64,000 bases of DNA from positions 16,790,894 to 16,854,893 of the forward strand of contig CM022672.1 in NCBI GenBank assembly GCA_012295275.1, in the 5' to 3' direction. Origin of the DNA: Chrysomallon squamiferum (lineage: Eukaryota > Mollusca > Gastropoda > Neomphalida > Peltospiridae). Under the pieces are notes generated by a model. It was not told the origin of the DNA and ran no database searches. It saw only the letters and a list, made by a program, of their open reading frames with translations. Below, one piece after another: positions 53,001 through 63,304 of this stretch. The position numbers and the translations under genes are program-made. Numbering within the stretch: position 1 is the first letter of the stretch; the number at the start of each line of letters is the position of its first letter.

Positions 53001-54975
53001 TTGCCATTGACCAGCAATAAAGGATCTTTGAGGAATATCATACAGTTTTCTGTCACAAGCAATAAAAAAAATATAAGGTTTGGAAATTTCATTTCATAAA
53101 ATATTATATTTTGATTTCCATGGTAATAAAGATGTTACATTGGAAACGAATGACACAAATAGAACAATATAGCAAACTTATGTGCATATTATCATTTTGC
53201 ATTTGAACAAAAAAAATAAAAAAATAAAAAAATAAAATAAAATCCTTTGTAGACTGAAGATGCAGCAACAGAACTGCGATTTATGCATATTTTCTAAATT
53301 TATTTGCTTTTAGCTCACCATGCATTTTCATTAACATTTTCTTTTATTGTTGTATTTTATTATTTGCAAAAACGAGTAACTGACAAAAAAGTTATTTGAA
53401 ACTAAGCAAAACATACATTTGTGTAGCAGAAAATGTTATCCATCCATATTTAAGTTACTGCCACACATCCTAAGATGAGAAAACATGTTTTATCAACAGT
53501 TATTTAATTTAAATGTATTCTTCTTGAATGATATTTAATTTTTTTAATTTTTTTTTTTTTTAATTGCTTTCTGGGGCTGATGGTAAATATCGGAATGTTT
53601 TGGTCAGAATTTTTAGGATTGTAAAAATAACAAATTGGCAAAGTATTTGTTTATTAATCATTTTATTTTTTATTATTTTATTTTATTTTTACTTCATATA
53701 AAAATTACTTTAAAAACAAAAGAGACTTTTAATGTAAAAAAATAAAAATTCTGTGAACATAGAAAAAACATTATTGCTCCACATTCTTGTTGAATCAAAA
53801 CTTTGAATTGTTTTATTTTTAAAGAGGTCTAGAGTTTCACGATGGAGCGTCAGCTTCTGATCCACTTTTAACTGTAAAGCTAACAAAAGGACATTCAAAG
53901 AAAATTCTAAGTCGCAACAACACACTGTTTGTCAAGTACACACCACAGCCTTCCACCAAAGTGAATTTCCAGGTCACCTATTCAACTTACAGTAAGTTTT
54001 TTTATTATTTCAATTTAAATTAATTTCTAAAACAGAATTCAAGCTTAGTCATAGTTATTCACTTATTTAATTTACTTAATGCCACTCTTTATCAGATTTT
54101 AGTTTAGACTATTAAGACAAACATTTGCTATTTTGTATATTTTTCAGGCTGTAACAAAACAACCCAGTGTGACAGTGGCATGTGCATTCACCCAGACTGG
54201 CGTTGTGATGGACATGTGCAGTGTAAAGATGGGAAAGATGAACTCAACTGTAATGGAACATCAACTGTCACAACAAAAGGAGGTACAGTTGTATTTCTGA
54301 TGCAACTTCTTATTATTTCATACTGAGGAATTATTAAGAGCCAGTTTCTTTAACTGATATGCATAACTTATTCGTCGTACAGTTTTTAATAGTATTCTAG
54401 ATATGATCATAATTGGAACTATACAAATCGATATACATTTGTTGTTTTAAAAAGTTTTGTTATGTCCATAGCTTTTCTAAAATGATATTTTCATAGACAT
54501 AAATAAGGATATGCATATTGCTGCAGTTTCTGGTAGCAACAACAATTTCATGGTTATCCTTCATGAAATGGAATTATAAAAATTATTAAAGTTAATTTCT
54601 TCAACTGATATACTTCATATAAAATCATTATTTGGCATCCAAGGCTTCTCTGGTTTCAAAAATCAAATATTTAACTTTCATCTGATTTGCTTTATTTTAA
54701 TATTTTAATCTTCTTTTAACATGTCCAGGTATCGTATTTGAATTAAATCTGTTTAAACAGGTATTCAAAAACTTTGGTGAAAAATGTGAAATATAATATT
54801 TAAGGTTGTGGTCTTTTTATCTCTTTCAGTGAAAGTTTTCTGGATCCCACTCTGTCTGATTTTTGGTGTCATTATTGGACTAACTATTGTGTTTGTTGTA
54901 TTTCAAGTACGCCGACGTTTAAAGCATCATAATTACAGGCTGTTCAGTAACACAGACGACGTTGTCAACTCTTAA
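26717..54975 (+). CDS. Multi-CUB, LDLa single-pass transmembrane receptor
   Basis: Twenty coding exons, 907 aa: 26717-26756, 27304-27336, 28267-28485, 29068-29172, 29635-29829, 40146-40268, 40638-40880, 41513-41611, 42211-42314, 46243-46352, 47121-47144, 49249-49361, 49839-49943, 50337-50502, 50941-51023, 52038-52391, 52918-53077, 53825-53991, 54148-54282, 54830-54975. Most borders are phase 1, typical of shuffled extracellular modules. Exons 1-2 give a signal peptide ([17 protein letters not shown]). Then come about seven CUB-like modules; the clearest is residues 588-705 ([23 protein letters not shown]). The earlier modules are very divergent and mostly lack the usual four cysteines. An LDLa module (816-849) has six Cys and the [16 protein letters not shown] acidic calcium site. 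A TM helix (862-884) precedes RRR and a short tail with YRLF, a YxxPhi-type motif. Many NxT/S sites fit heavy glycosylation. CUB+LDLa+TM recalls NETO and LRP3/10/12 proteins, but I recognise no direct orthologue. Ligand and function are unknown. Exon 2 (33 nt) is inferred from splice sites and signal-peptide logic. Confidence 0.85.
29830..33797. other. Left part of CUB/LDLa intron 5
   Basis: No exon is supported on either strand. Contains AT-rich simple sequence. On the minus strand AATAAA at 33600-33595, about 200 bp past the TRPV stop, is a plausible polyadenylation signal for that nested gene. The frames at 31328-31528 (minus) and 31671-31874 (plus) show no domain, splice or codon signal. 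Confidence 0.5.
33798..36446 (-). CDS. TRPV-type cation channel, single exon, nested antisense
   Basis: One uninterrupted frame of 882 aa with an A at -3 of the ATG. Residues about 50-260 hold ankyrin repeats ([72 protein letters not shown]). Six membrane segments follow: about 364-385, 410-432, 453-472, 477-497, 516-539 and 586-611. A pore loop at 557-578 contains GLSD (573-576) where vertebrate TRPV1-4 have GMGD. S6 ends [10 protein letters not shown], followed by a TRP-box-like region with W627 and QR near 630. The roughly 240-residue C-terminus is polar, basic and probably cytosolic. TRPV channels are non-selective or calcium-permeable sensory channels; I cannot say whether this one is closer to Iav/Nan, TRPV5/6 or a lophotrochozoan-specific group. 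Lack of introns, unlike every neighbour, suggests an old retrocopy kept under selection. It lies wholly inside intron 5 of the CUB/LDLa gene on the other strand. Confidence 0.93.
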   Translation of the reverse strand: MYSGVITKDFMKKLAENIILCRNDETNEQLEELERRSGGKEMLDKYREEDETLLHLATKYHDDGIIVEKLVSLCPSLLTMTRTGVYEGQTALHIAITKQNYDAVEVMVRNPEKRHLLSIPATGSRFIYTIMMGELPLSVAAMTFNNDIVEELINYGAKMALQNSYGDTVFHSLVKYSSLHPDQQEMVIDIMGTINSKLAKRSCEKIEALENFVYEETDPVAVWFYPNYEKLTPLQLAGKLGQTEIFNYILNLEDVYCRLDRHDGLFDIKLYDVTEIDSVAMQYWHKNNHEKKTTSKPFQQNVNSDLHNKEINKNRTRFNLLNEVKEIQGVLERISKLQVEQAFAFLHFLVIKNIIKDKWSRYKWYYYSWAIFHVIYMIGITWYAITRTKLRTYLTSMGNQSPSQMSQIEKICVCAVSYLNFIIPLLYLLIEVKNLCERQYWNLTKIHHNGTYRLLLVLFSLATLADAAWYLIQPGYNYFLILSVLIGWWFVTFFLRAFKKFSFFTVMMQKVLFSDLIRFSIIILLELLSFTAMIYMLFVPTNIQCNNSDNCNSSENFQSFQMALLTLFNLMLGLSDISVLNEASEPWLAVGLFVVFALLTYILMINALIAMMSQTCAIISSNKHTQWQMQRLSVILFIENSVFSFMKKCSGKPKFVKHFDIKQKTMIQEERYFLELDSLQTSYSKGSAILSRKNLVQTGRFDDVHAYETQLPSGNQMHKKRTPQKHIDKMNPTVKNYEPTVDENIPETSLDISENVQMPKQYAKVFVNSTTQTDNVDILSGNSAAIERDNQISYTQLETRGFSKEKRRKPSHRKRQSRVSPISDVPTSCSDRTDAVFSEPVSSTQAEGKAIICDYSENQPKISEKTFGKYDISVIYVSNTEG
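36447..40145. other. Right part of CUB/LDLa intron 5
   Basis: Serves as the 5' flank of the nested TRPV gene and the end of intron 5. It contains simple repeats of ATT and ATTT type near 36850-36890, 39400-39490 and 39900-39950. A 115-codon plus-strand frame at 38182-38529 has one hydrophobic stretch but no recognisable domain or supporting context, and I do not call it. Confidence 0.5.
40288..40440. repeat. ATT/ATC microsatellite in CUB/LDLa intron 6
   Basis: About 150 bp of ATT units with scattered ATC, starting 20 bp after the exon 6 donor. It fills almost half of the 369-bp intron. Confidence 0.95.
40881..41009 (+). repeat. 43-bp tandem repeat (3 copies) starting at a splice donor
   Basis: Units begin at 40881, 40924 and 40967, each opening GTTAAAAAAAGAAAAATGCA. 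The first GT is the donor of exon 7 of the CUB/LDLa gene (AAAAG|GTTAAA). The repeat therefore copies the intronic side of the donor three times. Copies 1 and 2 look identical, and copy 3 diverges only at its end. Confidence 0.93.
42078..42148. repeat. (TA)n microsatellite in CUB/LDLa intron 8
   Basis: About 35 uninterrupted TA units, 60 bp upstream of the exon 9 acceptor at 42211. Confidence 0.97.
43282..44778 (-). CDS. Small helical protein of unknown function, nested antisense
   Basis: Two exons on the minus strand: 44697-44778 and 43282-43604, joined by a GTGAGT donor and a TCTTCAG acceptor with matching phase (134 aa). I chose the ATG at 44778 because GACATGG is a good initiation context and a stop lies in frame upstream. 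An upstream coding exon joining before LKHFGTT cannot be excluded. The protein is charged and predicted mostly helical ([55 protein letters not shown]), then an acidic, polar C-terminal third with [14 protein letters not shown]. No signal peptide or membrane segment is visible. I do not recognise the family; a small coiled-coil complex subunit is one possibility. It sits inside intron 9 of the CUB/LDLa gene. Coding status rests on splice logic and composition only. Confidence 0.55.
44326..44491. repeat. Compound TG/TC/TA/ATCT microsatellite
   Basis: Runs of GTGT, CTCT, TATA and ATCT units in succession, within the intron of the nested antisense gene. Confidence 0.95.
47121..47144 (+). other. 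24-nt in-frame micro-exon of the CUB/LDLa gene
   Basis: GTTCTTTTAG precedes it and GTAATG follows it. It adds IPNKTEL between two split codons in CUB module 4 and creates an N-linked glycosylation sequon (NKT). Exon 10 ends with AA and exon 12 begins with A, so skipping it also keeps the frame (Lys-Thr-Ser). It could therefore be a cassette exon. Confidence 0.65.
49196..49248 (+). promoter_or_regulatory. Extreme polypyrimidine tract of exon 12 acceptor
   Basis: About 27 T, ATTATT, then about 20 T run straight into CAG before exon 12 of the CUB/LDLa gene. A U2AF-type tract of this length is unusual and sits at the exon that follows the optional micro-exon. Confidence 0.6.
49485..49554. repeat. 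(ATT)n-(TG)n microsatellite
   Basis: ATT units followed by about 19 TG units in intron 12 of the CUB/LDLa gene. A further ATT run lies at about 49976-50021 in intron 13. Poly-T or poly-A runs lie near 50730 and 51597. Confidence 0.95.
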
Positions 54976-55562
54976 ATTATCAATATTTATCCGTTTTCAC
55001 AGCAGTCAAATTGATTATATTTCTGTATTAAAAATTAAATCTGTAATCCGTACAAAATTTTTGGAAATGCTTATGAAAAAAATTAAATTTGAAAATCATC
55101 AAAGAGAATAATTTTTAGAAATCTGTTTGAAGGCCATGTCAGACTATCATAAATGGATAAATAAAAGATGATCAAACTGAATTAATACATCAATATTTGG
55201 AATGTTTATTTGGTTGACACTGAAAGCTTTCCATGTCTATACTGACAATATTTTCACTCCAGATTATTCAAGTAGTTTTACTTATTTGATCAAAATATAA
55301 AGAACATTGCAAAAATTTTGTTGTTTTTAAATATTGATCTAATACATTTGAAGATACCAGAATACTGCCTTACTTAAACCATCATTTTATTACAAAGAAA
55401 TCTTTCATAATTTTTATAATATAAGTGACAAAATGTATTCAGAATTTAGCTTTTGTTTGCTTTATTTATTTATTTTTCCAAAAAAGATTAACAAAAATGA
55501 ATTGCTAGTTGTTACCCATTAATTTTGGGACAATGCAGTAAAAAAGAGCTTACAAATCTGCT

Positions 55563-55594
<32 letters not shown>

Positions 55595-56071
55595 CTTAAT
55601 ATTGCAACTAATTTTTTGTAATCAACATTTACATTTTTTTTAACTTTAAAAAACAAAATTGACTACATGATGATTTATATAGACATAATCAGCTGAAGTC
55701 AGTTTAGTAGGTGATTTTGCTCTGTTTGCATTAGTGTGAGTCGCTTTTCAAAATTTTTTATTATGAATAATATATTTATAATTACGTATCTTTTAACTTT
55801 GCTTTAAATAATTACTAATAAATATTAACATTTCAGCAAAAGATGTGTATAAAAAAGAATAACAAATATTCACACACACATATGCATTTCTTATATTTGA
55901 ATGTAACTTACTTTTCAAAAGGTAACTGCTAAAGAATATAACAGTATATAATATACCAAGAAATGAATTTTAGCATGATCAGATGAGCATTTGAACTTTA
56001 TTAATGGGACGTGTTCTATGTAAATACCAGTTTTATTACCATTGTTACTGCTGTTTGATGCATGACGGTAC

Positions 56072-56108
<37 letters not shown>

Positions 56109-56960
56109 ATTCAATATAACTCTTCATACTTCAAATGATAATGTTATTCATTTGCATAACTTTTGTTACATATTTGTTAAACAGATTCAAACAGGATTTT
56201 GTAATGATACAATTTAGTCAAATGTATATATTTTAATGAACATAGTTATACTATAAATGAAATTATGAATTAGTATTATATCTTGGAGTTTTAATTATTT
56301 TTCACAGTTAATTAATTTAATAGTTGGACGGTCTTTTTTTGTCTTTTTTCTTTATGTACTTATTATTTGTATGTTATTTTATTTATTTATTTTTGTTTCT
56401 TTTTATACTCTGTAAATATTTGAATACAGATTTTGTTCTATTTTAATATAAATATACGATACTCAAATTAAGTGTAGATTTTCTTTTGTTTTTATGCACA
56501 TCTTTAGCTAAACATATATATATATATAAAATGAAATGTTAATGTTTTAGTAATTATCTAAAGCAAAGTTTAAAGATACATAATTATAAATATATTATAC
56601 ACAATAAAATATACATTTTCTTGAGCCCAAATATATACATATATTTCTTTTCCCACTTAATTTAATATTCTCTTAGTTATAATAATTATTTCTATTTTTA
56701 AAAATATTTGACAGCGTATATTTTATGAGAATTAAATTTTGTAAAATTTTATTTATTTATATCATTTTGATTTATTTTTAATATTATACTTATTATAAAT
56801 TGTTTTCTTTTTACTTGTAACCAGCTTGTGCTACTTCATACAAAAAATATGTATATAGCTGAGTACTAAATCTTAAAAAAAAAAATAGTCAGTAACAATG
56901 TATATTGTAGTAGCTGAATGATCACTAACAGAATAAAGTTTCTTCTATATGCTGACTTTG
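54976..56960 (+). terminator. 3' UTR and polyadenylation region of CUB/LDLa gene
   Basis: AATAAA occurs at 55160-55165 and at 56932-56937. The second is followed within 25-60 bp by a T/GT-rich stretch (GACTGTGTTATTC, then a T run), a typical cleavage context. The transcript end is thus likely near 56960, with an alternative short 3' UTR near 55180. (TG)n at about 55566-55592 and (TA)n at about 56077-56107 lie within. Confidence 0.5.
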
Positions 56961-59900
56961 ACTGTGTTATTCTTTCTTTTTTTTTTACTCAACAAATACA
57001 GATCATGGTTTATAATTTTGACTGTTTTTAATAACCAGAAATTTATTTAAGATGACTAACTTTATTACAGTCAGTTTCAAAAGAGAAAAAAAACCTCTGA
57101 AGGTGTCTACCTATTTCCATTAATGGTGACAAAATTAAAAAATCTGGCTGAAATTAGTCTTTCACAAAACAATTATAAATGCAGTTTTTAATTTTCAGTT
57201 TAATATGAGTTATAAACCACTTGGGCATTCCTTTTGTTTTCTAGAATTTACATATTTTAACTATGTTTTTCTAGTAAAACAGTAAATACCATATATGCAA
57301 CTTTTTTCACAGGTTTTGTTTGCAACTGAACTTTTATTTTATCTTTATTTTCTACAGTGTCCTCCAGTAATAAAGTAAAAGTGGCTAGTCTTTAATGTAT
57401 AACATATACTAGGTTATTTCTAAACATGCTGTCCATATCCATTAAATCAACACCAGTGTAAACAAAGCTAATGAAAATTAAATACAGTATAATCAGCAAA
57501 TCTGTAACACATTTTATTAAAAAAAATTTCATAAACAGTATAAAAAAATATATACATTTTGCAGATGGTTCCTAAAATCAGAAGTACATTAATTTCCTTG
57601 TGTAAAAAATGGATGGAAGGAAAAGACAGAATATTAAAACATTAACAAGAAAAAATATGTCTAATGAATTTACATGAACCTGAAATCAAATGATATGATG
57701 CATTTTCATGTAATAATTCAATACAATTTATTTTAATTTAAAAAATTCTTTCTCTTGTGGCTCTAGTCAAATGTATCCTTTAAAGTAAAGAATTCTACTT
57801 GAAACACAATAAAAAGCACCAGTTTGAAGAATAAACTTTTATTAAGGAAATCAATAAATACATTTTTTTTTCCTTTCTACCAAAAATGTTTCACTGAAAA
57901 GTAACATCAAGTGAAAATTTGAGAACATTCCTTCATGTATTATTTATAATGTTACATATAAAAAGATTTTATTGTACAGTTCCATAATCAGCTATTCAAT
58001 ATGGCTGATTCTAATGGTCTGCTATTAATTATATTACACACTAAATAACCATTTAATTTACTTAACTACATTGCTAAACGCCTCTGAGACTGGCCTTTAA
58101 TAAGATATGCATGTTTTAAAATGATGTACTGCTATCATCTACAAGAATTTTAAATACCTATAGATATGTTTGGAATATGCTCACTTTTACTACATTTCTG
58201 ATAATTTAGTAATTTTGGTATGAATAGCCTTTGGTAATGTTAGTTTTATTGAATTTTATTTATTTATTATTTTTTTAATTTAATCTAATTTTATTTTCTT
58301 AAGACATGGTATACTTAAAATGTTCTGCTTATGATTATGTAATTTAAAATTTTATTTTTAGATGCTTAACTATTCAAGAAGTTTTAATATTACTTCTACA
58401 TAATTCCTACTCATTAACAAAAAAAAAAATTATTCTAATTGGTATACCAACTCTTTCAGACCATATTTAAAAACAAAAACAGAAGGAAAGAAGCAAAACA
58501 ACAGGAACAATTAACAATTAAATAACTTTTCAAATACCAACAATGAGTGTAAATTCAACACACTAATGATATTGACAGCTTAACACTGATGTAGCCAGGA
58601 TTTGGCGTAACAAAGAAAATTCAGCCAACTAAGCAAAGAACCATACAAATTTCTAACAGTTAATAAATATGTATCTGTGCATAAGCTTTGATACTGAACT
58701 ATGTCACATAAAATCAAATATATATATACTTTTTAATTTTTTTTTTTTTTTTTTTAATTGCTTTCTTCGTTAGTTCATCACATTAGTCTGCAACTAATAT
58801 GAGTATACAAGCAAATCTCATCAAAATGCTGACACTTGTGCTCAGATGATGTTGGCATTATAATGAACTGGCTGGTATAATGAGTTTTCTGAGATTGTGA
58901 ATGACTTAAATGAATCAAACTATCAGTTGTCTTAGAGAAAAGAAAAGTATTATCAGTTACATGCATCCTTTATATTTATTGGTAAGCATTAACAAACAAA
59001 TGTAAAAAATAAAAATGCTTGTCTTTGATCCAGTTACATCAAATTCATTCTTGTCATTCACCATTATCTCAATCAATTGCATGATAAATGATTTTTTTTA
59101 ATTTTTTTTTTTTTATAATCAAATACTGGGGAAGCTGTACAAGATCACATATTGTTTTGCAATATAAAACATGAACAAAAGGGTAACGGTATTTACTTAA
59201 AGATTTATCTAATTTTTTATTCTTAAGGTTACTGAACTACTTGTGCTTTGTGTCATTACACACCTTCAGCAAACTGGCATTTGGCAGTGTATAAATTTCA
59301 GTATGTGCTAAGCTAATTGTCGCAATCTGATAAAATCAAAGGTACAAATTTATTAGCTCACTTGCCAAGTTTATTTCCTCTGAAAACTATTAGAAAATAA
59401 CTATGTAAAAAAATGTAATTTTTATTCATGAAATTGAGTGCAAAATGAAATTGGGTTTGCTCAATGATTTATGCAGCCATAATTGGCTGATGTCAGTTTT
59501 GTAGGTAATTTTACTATTATATGTTTGCATTAGTGTGTTTCACCTGAAGCACTGGCAGATGGCAGAGTGAGGGTGCTGTAAAATGAGGTAAATTTATTAC
59601 AGATACACGACTGATTTGCCAAAATTGGCTTTCAAATTCATTTAATTTACATGTAATATTTTTTAATTTAATAATCTGATTTTATTGAATAAACCAGTAT
59701 TAATAAAATAGTGTAATTTATGCTAATTTATTTTCATTTAATAATTTAATTTACATTTATCATTTATTTAAGTTTCCAGTAGTGTACGGTATTTAAAGAC
59801 AATTTCTTTGGAACCAAGGATTCCAGAAAATTTGTGGTGTATCTGTGTATTTAAATATTAAAAATAACAAGCATTTTAGGGTGGTACCAACGGGCAATAT

Positions 59901-60596
59901 AAAGAAGATTATTTTTTCTCAAAATATCTGCTATGACTGAATTATATTGTTAGTCTATATATATTATTGTTGCTCTAACCAATTTATCTATGATATCTTT
60001 TAATTGGTGTGTTTAAGGACATTTATTTAATACACTGTCAATCAAGCTCATCTGCACAATTATATTATAAAAAGTTGTTTAACATTCAGATATTTCCTGC
60101 ATTCATTAACCAAATTCATGTATCTTTATAATTGTTCTTGATGATGGTATACTATATCATGTAGGTGTTTCTCAGAAAAGATCTGAAATATTTTAATCCA
60201 GGTAAAAACATAAATACTAATGACCAAAGGTTCAAGAAGAGAACCAGTTAGAAATGCCCAGTTATAAGTGTATCTTGATAACTGTCTAAATGATGTTACA
60301 CTATATTGTGTCAGCATTTCTCAGAAAAGATCTGGAATATTTTAATTCAGGTTAAAAAAGACAAATACTAATGACCAAATGCTGAAGAAGATAACCAATT
60401 AGAAACAACCTGTAATACATTGTCTAAGATTTGTGGAAGCTATATATATTCTTCAACATATAATAATAAAATAAAAAATGTATTATTCTCAAGTTTTTGT
60501 AAAGGTTGGTATCTATGAGAAATGGAAACTATATGTATTGTGTGAGTGGTGAATAAACTTTAAAAATTATTTGGCTACATCAATTTTTTATCTCTG
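56961..60596. other. Gene-poor spacer, possible tetraspanin 3' UTR
   Basis: No coding exon is visible on either strand. Part of it, read on the minus strand, must be the 3' UTR of the tetraspanin ending at 60597. A block at about 59466-59540 resembles one at about 55670-55735 (shared TTTGCATTAGTGTG and GTCAGTTT.GTAGG). Two diverged 120-bp copies lie at 60141-60408. Confidence 0.45.
60141..60408. repeat. Diverged tandem duplication, about 149-bp period
   Basis: TTTCTCAGAAAAGATCTG, AATATTTTAAT and AATACTAATGACCAAA appear in the same order in copies starting near 60141 and 60290. Divergence is roughly 15-20 percent by eye, so this is older than the 96-bp KIF14 duplication. Confidence 0.8.
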
Positions 60597-62971
60597 TTAT
60601 GTCTCAGTTACATTTACGTACGCCCCAACTTCCTCCGATTCCTTTTGCCGTAGTAGTTTTCTGTATTGAATCATGACATAGATAATTATTCCAAGAGCAA
60701 ATATCTGAAGAAAAAACCACAAAATATAATCATTTTCAGCCAGATGTTTTGTTCTTGACTACAATTTTTAGACTATGAAGAGCTAAAATAATTGGTAGCA
60801 TAAGCACCAGATGATCTAGTTGGTCAAAGGTAATGACTCTTGAATAGTGGCAGATGGATATTTCAAGTAATAACATGCATTTGTTTCAAACAGGTTTTTG
60901 TTATTGAAATTATATTCACAGTGGTTCACATAATCAAATGACTGTGACTGGTAAACTATTTATTACATCAGTGATCACTCCTTGTGAAAGAATATTAAAA
61001 ATATTTAACAATAAACAAAGGCAGTTGTAGATTTTACTAACTAACAATAAGATTTAACATTAAAATTGCTTAATTATGTTACTGGAGCAAGAATAAAGTC
61101 ATAACAGACTTTGCACTAGAATGAAATCAACATCTGAATCTTAGGCTGTGTAGCATTAATAAGAAGGGAAGATAATTCTATTATTCATAAAATTTAAAAG
61201 ATAATTAATGTGATGACTGAACTATGAACATTGTAATTATAAGGATTATTATACAGAAAAAATGTAGAAATGTAAAATTACTAACCTCTATAAGGCACAG
61301 AACTGTACCAATTGCAACAATAACTGTAAACATTCCTTTTAATTCATCACTTACTTTTGTATAGCAACCCTAAAACAGAAAAAAACTGATTTTCTTTTAC
61401 AAAATTTATAAATTTAAAATGCACAAGAAAACAAATTCTCCTCAGTATCCTTGATTTGTTAACAAAAGTGTTATTATTTGAATACACTCAACTGTCTTTA
61501 TGCAACAACAGTTGTCCAAAAACGACACAATGTAGTGGTCTATTAGAGGTGAAATTAGTCTTAAAACAGCCAAATAACTAATTTATTATAATGATAATTT
61601 TAATCATTGCTTGATCAATGATCAATGCAAATCATTTTTTTTCTTATTATCATTTTTTTTTTTTTTTTTTTTTCACTCTCTCTTTTGTGATTGGATTATC
61701 TCGGATTTGGAAGATTATTACCTTTATTTGCCATTATTAGAGTTGTACATCTAATTAACAAATTATGAATTCTTAGCTTCGAATCATTTATTTATTAATT
61801 TATTTATTGTAATTTATTTTATTTCAGTTTATTTTATTTATTTTTTTTGTTTGATTCCTAGCTAAAACTAATAATGATGAACTCTATAGTAACTAAGCAA
61901 TCCTGCACATGTTAACCAGTTTGTACTACACATATAGAATAATTAATATCATTTTTAAGGGAATAATGCTTTTTTTTTTGCTTTTTGTAAAAGTATTTTC
62001 CTCTACAAAATTTAAATAAAGACTACATCTATATGGAGAATGGAGAATGCACAACACACTGAAGATTGCTTAGATACCCAATAGTCCTGAACATATAGTA
62101 TCTGTCATTATAATGAAACGGTGAACAAACCTCTTTATGCCTCTCTTCACCAGTTATTGGGCACTTGGGCTGGACAATTTGTTTCATCAAAATGTCGGGT
62201 TTTGTTAATGATTCAAACTCAGTACCAGGCTTAAACTTGCAGCATGTGTATGGTATAACTGCTACATGTGCTTGATTTTCCCAAGTTTTATCCCATTTTG
62301 TAGTAAACATGTATATGTTTGGTCCTTCAGCACCACAGCACTTCAGCTATAAACAGAAGTATGAATTGTTTTAATTTATTCATTTCAAAAAGCAATGTAT
62401 TTAAAATAAATTTGAAAATGAAGACGTGAGAATTTTTTTTCTTTGTATTGCTGAATTGTTAGAATGTATTGTTTTATGCACTATTAACCTACTTCAAACT
62501 GAAGTCTGTCCCATGATCTTGACACTTCATCATCTGTTCTGAATGGTCCCACATACTTCAGAGCAAGAGATGAATTCATGAACCTTTTTCCATATTGTGT
62601 GAACTAAAATTGGAAACAAAATCATATAATGCTGGTGAAAAGTTTACTTTCAAAATATCTATCATGAATTATCAATTTTCAGAAAACACCTGCTGAATAA
62701 GTACATGATTCACATTAAGAAAATATATAAATACTAAATATAATAAACCTAATAATGAATTATATATAACAAACTCTATAATCTATTAAACTGTATGTAA
62801 GTATTAAATGTCGAATTATGTGAGATGAGATCAAATACTATATAATGTATATAATAAATTGTCTATAACAAATTGCATAATAAATAATCGACTTACAGTA
62901 TCCTTGAACTTCATAGCAGCTACAATGGATAGCACCTGCATTCCAAATACTACAAGCACTAAAACAATATA
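60597..62971 (-). CDS. Tetraspanin, 3' part (TM3 to C-terminus)
   Basis: Five in-phase exons on the minus strand: 62897-62971, 62493-62603, 62131-62346, 61286-61369 and 60597-60704 (197 aa plus stop). The first visible exon is TM3 (YIVLVLVVFGMQVLSIVAAM). The large extracellular loop of about 115 residues carries the family signature: WDRLQFELKCCGAEG, then PYTCC, then PKC and GCY, giving six cysteines for three disulfides. TM4 follows (MFTVIVAIGTVLCLIEIFAL and on), then a short tail RKLLRQKESEEVGAYVNVTET. Tetraspanins organise membrane partners into microdomains; partner and subtype are not evident. The 5' exons for TM1, TM2 and the small loop are not between 63000 and 64000 and must lie beyond the right edge. 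All introns seen are phase 0. Confidence 0.94.
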
Positions 62972-63304
62972 CTGGAACAAAGCATGGGGATAAAAAATAC
63001 AAAAAAAGACAACTGTAATAATAATAAAATAAATATTATTGCCGAAATATGATAAAAAAAACAACTGAAGATTTGTTTTTCTTTCTTTTGCCCTTAAACA
63101 AAAAGCATTTCAAATCTAAGTAGCCCAAAAGTTTAAGAGTTCTATGCAGTGTTAGTTTTATGATGGAGAAAGAATTTATAAAAAATATTTTAGGTTAAAA
63201 AAAAAAACAGAAAAAAAAGTTTGCTAGTTTGATGAATCAAAAAGAAAACATTCTGTGCCATTATATATATTTATATGTGTGTGTTATGTATGTATGTATA
63301 TATA

